A stretch of 64,000 nt of DNA from Holophagales bacterium (lineage in GTDB: Bacteria > Acidobacteriota > Thermoanaerobaculia > Multivoradales > JAGPDF01). The translations under genes and the position numbers were made by a program. The notes under the pieces are model-generated. The model saw nothing but the letters and a program-made list of their open reading frames with translations, had not been told where the DNA came from and did not search any database. The stretch spans positions 620,001 through 684,000 of the forward strand of contig CP064972.1 in the NCBI GenBank assembly GCA_016699405.1, written 5' to 3'. Below, in pieces: positions 57,043 to 64,000 of the stretch (the first letter of the stretch is position 1; every line of letters starts with the position of its first letter).

Positions 57043-57777
57043 CTAACGCCCTCCGCCGAGCAGCCCGCCGAGGATCGACGCCCCTTGGGCGGCGAGTTGG
57101 TCGAGCCCGCCGTCGTTGTCGAGCAGACTGCCGAGGCCGCCGCCGGGAGCCGGCGCCCCCGGCGTCGCTCCGGTCGAGCCCGACAGGGCGCTGCCGAGCA
57201 GGTCGCCCAGCCCCCCTCCTCCCGTGCCGCCGGACCCACCGCCCAGCAGGCCGCCCAACAGACCGCCGAGGCCGCCGCCGCCCGACGCGGCACCGCCCGG
57301 CGCGCCGCCGCCGAGCAGGCCACCCAGCACGTCACCGAGACCGCCGCCGCCCGACGGCGCCGCCCCGCTGCGCGCCCGAGCGAAGAAGGAAAGGACGACC
57401 GGAACCAGCATCGCGAGCAGTTGCGTGACCTGCTCCCCGCCGAGGCCGCTCGCCCGCGACACGGCGCCGCTGACCGAATCGGCGCGGTGACCGAAGATCT
57501 CGCCGAGCGGACCGGCACCCGCCCCACGCCCGCCGCCGGCGAAGAAACCGGCCACGTCGTCGAGGATGCTGCCGTCGCCGTTGCGGTCGAGCATCGCCAT
57601 CAGGTTGTCGGTGCCACCGGCCTGTGCCGCCTGACGGCCAAGTCCGGCGAGCAGCATCGGCAGGGCGGCGGAGACCGCCGAGGCGGTCTGGTGGGCCGGG
57701 GCGCCGATCTGGCCCGAGAGGCGGTGGATCGGGTCGCCGCCGAGCTGCTGGCCGAGGGCTTCGAGAAGGGCTTGCAT
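57043..57777 (-). CDS. DUF937 (YidB-like) protein with long Gly-rich repeats
   Basis: 244 residues. The N-terminal ~130 residues match DUF937: LLEALGQQLGGDPIHRLSGQ, ASAVSAALPMLLAGLG, MLDRNGDGSILDDVAGFF, QVTQLLAMLVPVVLSFF. The last ~100 residues are low-complexity repeats such as GGGGLGDVLGGLLGGG and GGGGLGGLLGGLLGGG, encoded by near-repeated DNA at 57200-57350. AAGGAGA precedes ATG 57777. MscL follows upstream, 32 bases away, so they are likely co-transcribed. Role unknown. Confidence 0.85.
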   Translation of the reverse strand: MQALLEALGQQLGGDPIHRLSGQIGAPAHQTASAVSAALPMLLAGLGRQAAQAGGTDNLMAMLDRNGDGSILDDVAGFFAGGGRGAGAGPLGEIFGHRADSVSGAVSRASGLGGEQVTQLLAMLVPVVLSFFARARSGAAPSGGGGLGDVLGGLLGGGAPGGAASGGGGLGGLLGGLLGGGSGGTGGGGLGDLLGSALSGSTGATPGAPAPGGGLGSLLDNDGGLDQLAAQGASILGGLLGGGR

Positions 57778-57809
57778 GGGTCTCTCCTTGCGGGGGTTCG
57801 GTCGGGCAA

Positions 57810-58244
57810 TCAACGCCCGGTCTGCAGCGCGTTGCGGATCTCGCGCAGCAGCACGATCTCTTCCGGCGGGGCGGCGGGCGGCGCCGGGGCCGCGGCTTCC
57901 TGGCGCTTGGCCAGGTTGATCGCCTTGACCATCAGGAAGACGATCCAGGCGAGGATGAGGAAGTTGACGAGCACCGTCAGGAAGGCGCCGTAGGCGAAGA
58001 CCGGAACCCCGGCGGCACGGAACGCCGCGAGGGTCCGCTCGAGCCCTGCGGGCGGATCGGCGAGCGGCACGAAGAGGTTGCTGAAGTCGAAGCCGCCGAC
58101 GAAGCGCCCGACGACGGGCATGACGAGATCGTTGATCACCGAGTCGACGATCTTGCCGAAGGCGCCGCCGACGATGACCCCGACCGCGAGGTCCATCGCG
58201 TTGCCCTTGACCGCGAACTCCTTGAACTCCTGGGTGAATCCCAT
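57810..58244 (-). CDS. mscL: Large-conductance mechanosensitive channel
   Basis: 144 residues, close to the E. coli length. First membrane helix AVGVIVGGAFGKIVDSVIND with the conserved N-terminal FKEFAVKGNAMDLAVG, outer loop with GGFDFSNLFVPL, second helix AYGAFLTVLVNFLILAWIVF, and a basic/acidic C-terminal bundle (EEIVLLREIRNALQ). Forms a homopentamer that opens under hypo-osmotic stress. Ribosome site AAGGAGA. First gene of a likely mscL-DUF937 unit. Confidence 0.97.
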   Translation of the reverse strand: MGFTQEFKEFAVKGNAMDLAVGVIVGGAFGKIVDSVINDLVMPVVGRFVGGFDFSNLFVPLADPPAGLERTLAAFRAAGVPVFAYGAFLTVLVNFLILAWIVFLMVKAINLAKRQEAAAPAPPAAPPEEIVLLREIRNALQTGR

Positions 58245-58376
58245 GGCTCATCTCCTTGCACCGGCGGCCGGCGACTCCGCCGACCCCGATGCGGACGGGA
58301 CGACTTTCCCACTCTACCCCTCCCCTCGGTCCACGGCCATGACGAACCACCCGACCGCCTCCGTCCGGCGCTGATC

Positions 58377-58405
58377 TTGACTCGACGCCGACCCTCCCCT
58401 AACCT
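58377..58405 (+). promoter_or_regulatory. Promoter of the PilT-type pair, leaderless spacing
   Basis: -35 TTGACT (58377-58382), 17-base spacer, -10 TAACCT (58400-58405), only nine bases before the GTG start at 58415. No Shine-Dalgarno site exists, so the mRNA is probably leaderless or nearly so. Confidence 0.65.
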
Positions 58406-58414
58406 CCGGACGGC

Positions 58415-59761
58415 GTGACTCCCAATCAGGAAGCGACCCTCCTCGGACGGCTGGCGGTCCATTACAAGCTGATCACCTCCGATCAGCTCGCCGACGTGAC
58501 GCGCCAGCAGGCGCGGCTGGGTGGCGTCCCGGCGCTCGGCGACCTTCTCGTCGAGCGCGGCTGGATCTCGGCCGCTCAGCTCAACCGCCTGCTCGCCGTG
58601 CAGCGCGAGGTGCTGGCCAAGCCAAACGCCGTTCCGACGCCGGCCAAGCCCGCGGCCGAGCCGGCGACCGCGCCGCCGGTGGCGGTGGTCGCCAGCGCCG
58701 CGAAAAGCGACAGCGACCTGCGGATCGACCGGCTGCTGCGCTACGGCGTCGACCGACGAGCGAGCGACGTGCACTTTCATGCCGGGCTGCCGCTGCGGTT
58801 GCGCCGCAACGGCCGACTGGAAGACCCGGAGGGCGAGCCGATCCCCAATCGGCTGATCGACGCACTGCTCGACGAAGTGCTCGCGCCACCGCTGCGACGC
58901 GACCTGACCGAGCGCGGCCAGACCGACTTCGCCCACGAGATTCCTGGCGTCGCCCGCTTCCGCGGCAACGCCTACCGGCACCAGAACGGGACCAACGCGA
59001 TCTTCCGGGTGATCCCGCCGCGCCCGCCGACGCTCGAGGAGCTCGGGCTGCCGCCGGATCTCGCCCGCCTGACCAACTTCTCGCAGGGGCTCGTGCTCAT
59101 CACCGGACCAGGCGGCTGCGGCAAGTCCTCGACGCTTGCCGCGCTGGTTCGGCTGATCAACGAGGAGCGGCGCGAGCACATCGTCAGCATCGAGGACCCG
59201 ATCGAGTTCGTCCATCCGCCCGCCCGCTGCGTGGTCAACCAGCGGCAGGCCGGGCGCGACACCGCGGGGTTCGTGCGTGCGCTGCGCGCGGCGTTGCGCG
59301 AGGACCCCGATGTCATCGCCATCGGCGAGCTGCGCGACCTCGAGACGATCTCGCTGGCGCTGACCGCCGCCGAGACCGGCCACCTCGTCCTCGCGACGCT
59401 CCACACCGGTTCGGCGGTGCGCACGGTGGACCGGCTGGTCGGCGTCTTCCCTCCCAGCCAGCAGCCGCAGATCCGCGCCATGCTCTCCGAGTCGTTGCGC
59501 GCGGTGGTCTCGCAGCGGTTGGTGCAGCGCAGCGACGGCCAGGGCCGCCTGGCAGCGCTGGAGATCCTGATGGCCACGCGCGCCGCGGCGAACATGATTC
59601 GCGAGAACAAGACGTTCCAACTGCGCTCGATGATCCAGACCGGCTCGACGCACGGCATGTGCCTGCTCGACCAGTCGCTCCTCGCCCTGGTGCGGTCCGG
59701 GCGCGTCACCCGCGAGGAAGCGCTCGTCCACTGCGACGACCCGAAGGTCTTCGCGAGCTGA
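58415..59761 (+). CDS. PilT/PilU-like type IV pilus ATPase with N-terminal MshEN-type domain
   Basis: 448 residues from GTG 58415. N-terminal ~70 residues (RLAVHYKLITSDQLADVTRQ, LGDLLVERGWISAAQLNRLL) resemble the MshEN/T2SSE_N domain that binds c-di-GMP in other pilus ATPases. Then an ASDVHFHAGLPLRLRRNG entry typical of PilT, Walker A GPGGCGKSST, Walker B-type DVIAIGELRD, and LATLHTGSAVRTVDRLV. The P-loop is slightly off the usual GPTGSGKSTT. The pilus-retraction hallmark AIRNLIRE is replaced by AANMIREN. Followed 8 bases after its stop by the second ATPase, with shared layout. The window has a c-di-GMP enzyme at 22249, so regulation by that messenger is plausible. Confidence 0.87.
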   Translation: MTPNQEATLLGRLAVHYKLITSDQLADVTRQQARLGGVPALGDLLVERGWISAAQLNRLLAVQREVLAKPNAVPTPAKPAAEPATAPPVAVVASAAKSDSDLRIDRLLRYGVDRRASDVHFHAGLPLRLRRNGRLEDPEGEPIPNRLIDALLDEVLAPPLRRDLTERGQTDFAHEIPGVARFRGNAYRHQNGTNAIFRVIPPRPPTLEELGLPPDLARLTNFSQGLVLITGPGGCGKSSTLAALVRLINEERREHIVSIEDPIEFVHPPARCVVNQRQAGRDTAGFVRALRAALREDPDVIAIGELRDLETISLALTAAETGHLVLATLHTGSAVRTVDRLVGVFPPSQQPQIRAMLSESLRAVVSQRLVQRSDGQGRLAALEILMATRAAANMIRENKTFQLRSMIQTGSTHGMCLLDQSLLALVRSGRVTREEALVHCDDPKVFAS

Positions 59762-59769
59762 GCACGGCG

Positions 59770-60834
59770 ATGGGCGACCTCTTCGATCTCCTGCGCTACA
59801 CCGTCGAGCAAGGCGGCTCGGACCTGCATCTGGCCGCCGGCATGGAGCCGAGGGTGCGACGCCACGGGTTGCTCGAGGCGATTCCGGGCTGGCCGACGCT
59901 CGACCACGCGACCCTCTCCCGGCTTCTCCCCACCGTCGTCTCCGAGAAGCAGTGGCAGGAGTACGTCGAGCACGGCGACCTCGACCTGGCGCTCGGCCTG
60001 CCCGGAGTCGCACGCTTCCGCGTCAACTTCCTGCGCCAGGAGCGCGGCGCTGCCGCGGTCTTCCGCGTCATCCCCGAGCGCATCATGTCGCTCGAGGAGC
60101 TCGGCTTCCCGCCGGCGATCTCCAATCTCGCCGACCTGCGCGCCGGCCTGGTGCTGGTGACCGGTCCGACCGGCTCGGGGAAATCGACGACGCTCGCGGC
60201 GGTCATCCACCGCATCAACATCATGTCGTCGCGGCATATCGTGACGATCGAAGACCCCGTCGAGTTCGTCCACCAGAACCGGCGCTCGGTCTTCTCGCAG
60301 CGCGAGCTCGGGACCAACACGGAGAGCTTCGCCTCCGCGCTGCGCAGCGCCATCCGTCAGGATGCCGACGTCATCCTGGTCGGTGAGATGCGCGACCTCG
60401 AGACCGTCTCGCTGGCGCTCAAGGCGGCCGAGATGGGCGCTCTCGTCTTCGGCACCCTGCACACCAGCAGCGCCGCGAAGACGATCGACCGGCTGATCGA
60501 CGTCTTCCCCTCCGACGAGCAGGAGCAGGCGCGACTTTCGCTCTCCGAGTCGCTCGTCGCGATCATCGCCCAGCACCTGCTGCCGCGCCTTGACGGCTCG
60601 GGGCGCATCGCCGCGCTCGAGATCCTGCTCAAGACCTCGGCGCTGCCGAGCATCGTGCGCGAGGGCAACCTGCCGATGATCCAGAACCTGATCCAGGGCG
60701 GGCGCAACCTCGGCATGATCGCCATGGACGACAGTCTCTTCGACCTCGTCGATCGCAAGCTCGTCTCACCGCACGACGCCTACCTGAAGGCCCAGGACAA
60801 GTCGCGCTTCGAGCCGCTCCTCGGCGAAAGCTGA
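59770..60834 (+). CDS. pilT: PilT-family twitching-motility ATPase
   Basis: 354 residues. Compact PilT-like protein starting MGDLFDLLRYTVEQGGSDLHLAAGMEPRVR, Walker A GPTGSGKSTTLAAVI, IEDPVEFVH, Walker B VILVGEMRDLETVSLALKAA and a complete GTLHTSSAAKTIDRLIDVFP. It lacks the N-terminal MshEN-like domain of its neighbour. Used for pilus retraction in known cases. Eight bases after the preceding stop, so co-transcribed. ATG 59770. Other pilus genes are outside the window. Confidence 0.93.
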   Translation: MGDLFDLLRYTVEQGGSDLHLAAGMEPRVRRHGLLEAIPGWPTLDHATLSRLLPTVVSEKQWQEYVEHGDLDLALGLPGVARFRVNFLRQERGAAAVFRVIPERIMSLEELGFPPAISNLADLRAGLVLVTGPTGSGKSTTLAAVIHRINIMSSRHIVTIEDPVEFVHQNRRSVFSQRELGTNTESFASALRSAIRQDADVILVGEMRDLETVSLALKAAEMGALVFGTLHTSSAAKTIDRLIDVFPSDEQEQARLSLSESLVAIIAQHLLPRLDGSGRIAALEILLKTSALPSIVREGNLPMIQNLIQGGRNLGMIAMDDSLFDLVDRKLVSPHDAYLKAQDKSRFEPLLGES

Positions 60835-60941
60835 GCGGAGCGCGCTTCGTCGCGCCCCCGCCACGGCTTCGCGCACCGCCCGTCACGCCCTCGTCTTCCT
60901 GACGCCACGCCGCGACGGCAGCATCGGCATCGGAGGTTCCG

Positions 60942-61481
60942 ATGCCCGAAACTCGTTCCGCCGCCGTTCTCCCCCGCCTGCGCGCGCTGGAGCTCGCCGT
61001 CTGCCTCGCCTGCGCGCGCGTGCAACGGCGTCAGGCGCTCGCCGCACTGCTGCGCATGGCGAGCCGGCTCGGCGACGGGCCCGCGTGGCTCGCGCTCGCC
61101 CCGCTCCTGCCGCTGCTCTTCGGGGCCGCGGCGCTCGACGCCGTCGCGCGGCTCGCTCTGGCCGGCGTCGCCTGTGCCGTCACCTCCAAGGCGCTCAAGC
61201 ACGCGATCGACCGCCCGCGGCCCTACCTCACCCACCACGGCATCGAGCTCGGCGTCGCACCGCTCGACCGCTTCAGTTTTCCCTCCGGCCACACCTTGCA
61301 CGCCGTGGCGCTCACCGCCGTGGCCGTCGCGCACTTCCCCGCGGTCGGTTGGGTGCTGGTGCCGTTCACCCTGCTCGTCGCCTGGTCGCGCGTGGCGCTC
61401 GGCGTGCACTATCCGTCCGACGTCCTCGCCGGAGCGGCGGCCGGCGGCGTCATCGCCTGGGCGACTCTCGCGTGGCTGTGA
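60942..61481 (+). CDS. PAP2-family membrane phosphatase
   Basis: 179 residues with 4-5 membrane helices. Complete phosphatidic-acid-phosphatase signature: KHAIDRPRP, FPSGHTLHA and SRVALGVHYPSDVLAG. Such enzymes dephosphorylate lipid phosphates such as undecaprenyl-pyrophosphate or phosphatidate. GGAGGTTCC precedes the ATG. The stop overlaps the GT4 gene by GTGA (61478-61481), so products may act on one lipid pathway. Confidence 0.93.
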   Translation: MPETRSAAVLPRLRALELAVCLACARVQRRQALAALLRMASRLGDGPAWLALAPLLPLLFGAAALDAVARLALAGVACAVTSKALKHAIDRPRPYLTHHGIELGVAPLDRFSFPSGHTLHAVALTAVAVAHFPAVGWVLVPFTLLVAWSRVALGVHYPSDVLAGAAAGGVIAWATLAWL

Positions 61482-62692
61482 GCGGAGCGACGCGCGAATC
61501 CAGGCGCTCCGCGGCCGCGCGGCCGCGCGTTCTCCTGGTGAGCGACGTCGCCTTCCCGCGCGTCAACGGCGTCTCGACCTCGATTGCCACCTTCCGCCGG
61601 GAGCTTGCCCGGCTCGGCTGCGAGACGCGGCTCGTCGCTCCGCAGTACGACGGCAGCAGTCGGGAGGACGATCCGACACTGATCCGCGTTGCGGGTCGGC
61701 GCGTGCCGTTCGACCCCGAGGATCGCCTCATGGCGCGACGGCCCCTCGCCCGGGCCCTCGGCGTCGCGCTCTCCGGAGGCTTCGACCTCGTCCACGTGCA
61801 GACGCCGTTTCGCGCCCACGTTGCCGGCGTGGCCGCCGCCCGCGCGGCCGGAGTTCCGGTCGTCGAGACCTACCACACCTTCTTCGAGCACTATCTCGAG
61901 CACTACGTGCCGGTACTTCCCGGCCGCCTGCTCCGCTGGCTGGCGCGCCGCTTCTCCCGGGCCCAGGGCAATGCGGTCGACCGCCTGCTCGTGCCGTCGA
62001 CGGCGATGCGCGAGGTGCTCGCCGGCTACGGCGTCACCTCGCCGATGGCGGTCGTCCCGACCGGCTTCGACTCGACGATCCAAGGGGGCAATGCGCCGGC
62101 GTTCCGGCGTCGGCTTGCCATCGCGCCGGAGCAACCGCTGCTTCTCGTGCTCGGCCGGCTCGGGCACGAGAAGAACCTCCTCTTCCTGCTCGAGGTCTTC
62201 GCCGCGGTCTGCGCACAGCGGCCCGACGCGCTCCTGCTCGTGGCCGGGGAGGGACCGGCGCGACGCGACCTCGATCGCCGGGCGGCTCAGCTCGGCCTCG
62301 CCGGACGGGTACGCTTCCTCGGCTACCTCGGTCGCGACGGCGACCTCGCCGCCTGCTACCGCGCAGCGGACGCGCTCCTCTTCGCCTCCCGCACGGAGAC
62401 ACAGGGGCTCGTGCTGCTCGAGGCGATGGCGCTCGGCGTGCCGATCGTCACCACCGCCGAGATGGGCACCCGCGATCTGCTCGCGAGCGGACGCGGCGCG
62501 CGGGTCGTCGCGGAGTCGGTGGGGGTCTTTGCCGGCGCGGTCCTCGAGGTGCTTCACGACCCGGTGCTCGCCGCCCGCCTGCGCCGCGAGGGCCCGGAGG
62601 TCGCAGGCGAGTGGTCGGCCGGGGTCATGGCCGAGCGCCTGCTCGGCGAGTACGAGACGGCGCTCGCCGAGGCACGCAGACCCGCGGCGTGA
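61478..62692 (+). CDS. GT4 glycosyltransferase, diacylglycerol-glycosyltransferase-like
   Basis: 404 residues from GTG 61478 (GTGA overlap with PAP2). GT-B fold: N-terminal VLLVSDVAFPRVNGVSTSIA, ETYHTFFEHYLEHY (typical of diacylglycerol-glucosyltransferase-like GT4), then VLGRLGHEKNLLFLLEVF, FLGYLGRDGDLAACYRAADA and the donor-site SRTETQGLVLLEAMA (E...EA motif). Fits sugar transfer to a membrane lipid; the nucleotide sugar is unknown. Coupling to PAP2 (which could free diacylglycerol from phosphatidate) suggests glycolipid synthesis (inference). A hairpin with a short T run lies 72-124 bases downstream. Confidence 0.9.
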   Translation: MSGATRESRRSAAARPRVLLVSDVAFPRVNGVSTSIATFRRELARLGCETRLVAPQYDGSSREDDPTLIRVAGRRVPFDPEDRLMARRPLARALGVALSGGFDLVHVQTPFRAHVAGVAAARAAGVPVVETYHTFFEHYLEHYVPVLPGRLLRWLARRFSRAQGNAVDRLLVPSTAMREVLAGYGVTSPMAVVPTGFDSTIQGGNAPAFRRRLAIAPEQPLLLVLGRLGHEKNLLFLLEVFAAVCAQRPDALLLVAGEGPARRDLDRRAAQLGLAGRVRFLGYLGRDGDLAACYRAADALLFASRTETQGLVLLEAMALGVPIVTTAEMGTRDLLASGRGARVVAESVGVFAGAVLEVLHDPVLAARLRREGPEVAGEWSAGVMAERLLGEYETALAEARRPAA

Positions 62693-62763
62693 CGACCGGG
62701 AGGCAGGTCAGGGCGACGCCAGAAGGCGCCGCGAGCCCACGCCACGGAGCGAGGGACGCCGAT

Positions 62764-62816
62764 GGTGCCCCGGACGGACGCGGCTTGCCGCGGGACGGAG
62801 GCACCGTCGGAGTTTT
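62764..62816 (+). terminator. Possible terminator after the PAP2-GT4 pair
   Basis: GGTGCC (62764-62769) pairs with GGCACC (62800-62805) around an internal stem-loop CGCGG/CCGCG (about 62779-62792), then TTTT at 62813-62816. Somewhat distant (72 bases) from the GT4 stop. Confidence 0.35.
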
Positions 62817-62955
62817 CACGGTCACGCGGCCTTCGGCAAGTTGGCAGCCGACGACCCGGCCGCCGCGCGCCTCCCGGCTCGCAGCCCGTCGGGACGGACT
62901 CGGGCCCGCCTCAACGCGAGCGGCGCCGCGACGTGCCGGGGCAGCGACCGGGGTC

Positions 62956-63723
62956 TCACCCCTTGCCGGCCCGCGATCGGCCGGGTGAGGCGCCGGTCCC
63001 ACTGCGTTGGCGCGGGCTCCAGAAGAGGCGTCGCCCCGGGGCCAGCGGCGTCGCGCCGTAGGCGCGGCGCGTCGAGGGAGCGAAGCCGGCCTCGACGAGC
63101 TCCCGTCGGAGCGCGGACTCGCGAAAGGGGTGCACCCGATGTGTTTCCGCGGCGCGCCGGTAGCTGCCCTCGTGCAGGCGGAAGGTCGCGATCTCGCGCA
63201 CGAGCTCGCTCGCCGTGGCCTTCACCTCGACCAGGCAGGCCCAGTCGGGCCCTGCCGCCCAGGTGCGATACGGCGCCGGCACCTCGCGACGTCGGGTGAT
63301 GACGTCGAAGAGGAAGAAGCCGTTCGGATCGAGGGCGGTCGCGACGCGCCCGAACAGGGCCGCCGTCGGGGGAGGAGAGGGGTGAGCCCAGTAGTTGAGC
63401 CCCTCGCCCACCGCGACGACGGCAACGCACGGCGGGATGGCGCACTCGTAGAGGGACGCCTGCTCGAGCGCGACACCCGGTGCGATCGTCCTGGCCAGGG
63501 CGAGCATCTCGGCCGAGGCGTCGATGCCGTAGGGCTCGTAGCCGGCCTCGGCGAGCACCCGCAGAACGAGACCGCTGCCGCAACCGAGCTCCACCACCCG
63601 CCCGCCGACGAGCCCGCGGCGCCGGAGCTGGCTCACGATCCACGGCGCGGCCCGTTCCGCCAGGCCAAGGAAGCCCGCGTGGTGAATGTAGGCCAGGTCT
63701 TCCTGGTAGAGATGACCGCTCAT
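62956..63723 (-). CDS. SAM-dependent class I methyltransferase
   Basis: 255 residues. Rossmann SAM motif VVELGCGSGLVLRVLAEAGY, acidic residue in YGIDASAEMLALA, and later motifs (LDPNGFFLFDVITRR). The N-terminal HLYQEDLAYIHHAGFLGLA is a helical substrate-recognition cap seen in small-molecule methyltransferases. Start ATG 63723; a TTG at 63759 is less likely. Substrate unknown. It is convergent with the GT4 gene. Confidence 0.88.
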   Translation of the reverse strand: MSGHLYQEDLAYIHHAGFLGLAERAAPWIVSQLRRRGLVGGRVVELGCGSGLVLRVLAEAGYEPYGIDASAEMLALARTIAPGVALEQASLYECAIPPCVAVVAVGEGLNYWAHPSPPPTAALFGRVATALDPNGFFLFDVITRRREVPAPYRTWAAGPDWACLVEVKATASELVREIATFRLHEGSYRRAAETHRVHPFRESALRRELVEAGFAPSTRRAYGATPLAPGRRLFWSPRQRSGTGASPGRSRAGKG

Positions 63724-63835
63724 CGGCGTTGCCGGAGGCGAGCGCGACGCCCGTTCCAAGCTCGATACGGCATCACCGATCGTCTCGCCGGCGATCGCCG
63801 ACGGGTCATCACCCGACCGCTGCCGGTGTCCGACC

Positions 63836-64000
63836 TCATCGCGAGAGCGCTGCGGGTTGCAGGGGCGTTGCCGTGGCGCTGGATCGCGCCGCTCGCGCCT
63901 TCGTCGTCAGCATCCACGTCACGAAGGCACCGAAGAGGAAGTTCGAGGTGCCCACCTCGCCCAGGTGGGCCCACCGCACGAAGTCCGGCATGAAGGGGTT
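63836..64000 (-). CDS. Possible 3' end of a membrane protein gene, cut by window edge
   Basis: Reading from the window end, 54 codons stay open before a TGA (63838-63836): NPFMPDFVRWAHLGEVGTSN then FLFGAFVTWMLTTKAR and an Ala/Arg-rich tail. The hydrophobic FLFGAFVTWML segment suggests the last helix of a membrane protein. No family can be assigned from this fragment. Confidence 0.45.
   Translation of the reverse strand, partial: NPFMPDFVRWAHLGEVGTSNFLFGAFVTWMLTTKARAARSSATATPLQPAALSR

Noticed and set aside
57200..57350. A CRISPR array suggested by repeated DNA
   Set aside because: The repeats are part of a coding sequence, in frame, with no uniform unique spacers; they encode a Gly-rich tail.
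62693..62955. A short gene between the GT4 and methyltransferase genes
   Set aside because: No believable start or domain; the stretch holds a hairpin with a short T run, better explained as the end of the upstream transcript.

Overview
This is a high-GC bacterial chromosome segment, almost entirely coding, with about 47 protein genes, one tRNA and one 7 kb block that looks foreign. No rRNA or single-copy phylogenetic marker is present, so the taxon is inferred from gene content. The mix includes a DUF2298/TIGR03663 envelope-glycan gene pair, the futalosine route to menaquinone (MqnE), an IPTL-CTERM sorting tail, large secreted mosaics with a DGFESG...WS segment, SUMF1-fold proteins and TonB-domain proteins behind an ECF sigma factor. 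This fits an Acidobacteriota-type, diderm, respiring heterotroph (perhaps class Thermoanaerobaculia) better than any other group, but that is a judgement, not a proof.

Layout. 1-6558: envelope glycan assembly (a DUF2298 protein and a TIGR03663 GT-C-like protein on the plus strand, facing an FAD-dependent mutase/oxidase-like protein and a family 2 glycosyltransferase). 6648-9856: two tandem paralogous membrane proteins of unknown function. 9924-11855: MqnE and a deoxynucleoside kinase. 11891-16432: a PDZ lipoprotein, a secreted amidase mosaic and a 29-residue lysine-rich protein. 16576-19598: a caspase-fold protease upstream of a large membrane protein. 19746-22122: a promoter, a structured leader ending in a terminator, and panB-panC-panD. 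22181-28787: a CHASE4-PAS-PAS-GGDEF-EAL protein, two TonB-domain proteins, a metallo-beta-lactamase-fold hydrolase and an ECF sigma/anti-sigma pair. 28946-36260: tRNA-Arg(ACG), two tandem SUMF1-fold proteins and a 1368-residue lipase/beta-propeller mosaic, closed by a second copy of the 3' half of the same tRNA and, just beyond it, a decayed IS3-family transposase. 37476-39871: a two-gene membrane/coiled-coil plus PEGA-like unit. 40513-49133: acyl-CoA ligase, malic enzyme, S9 peptidase, TPR protein. 49195-53828: IPTL-CTERM kelch protein, YaiI-type protein, LprI-type secreted protein. 53866-56964: bifunctional ATP sulfurylase/APS kinase diverging from an Fe-S protein. 57043-58244: DUF937 protein and MscL. 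58415-60834: two PilT-type ATPases. 60942-62692: PAP2 phosphatase and a GT4 glycosyltransferase. 62956-64000: a methyltransferase and the edge of another gene.

How genes work together. panB/C/D make pantothenate in one operon whose only visible promoter lies upstream of a terminator, implying attenuation or an embedded small RNA. The ECF sigma/anti-sigma pair overlaps a TonB-domain gene by ATGA junctions and probably controls it. The PAP2/GT4 pair and the 1-6558 cluster both point to envelope lipid and glycan assembly. Two kinds of translation start are visible: genes with clear Shine-Dalgarno sites, and at least six with a -10-like TAnnnT box only 8-11 bases before the start codon, which suggests leaderless mRNAs.

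The best candidates for something undescribed are the panBCD leader, the tRNA-bracketed island, the caspase-membrane protein pair, and the unusual CX5CX2C cluster motif in MqnE. None of these could be tested by database search here.
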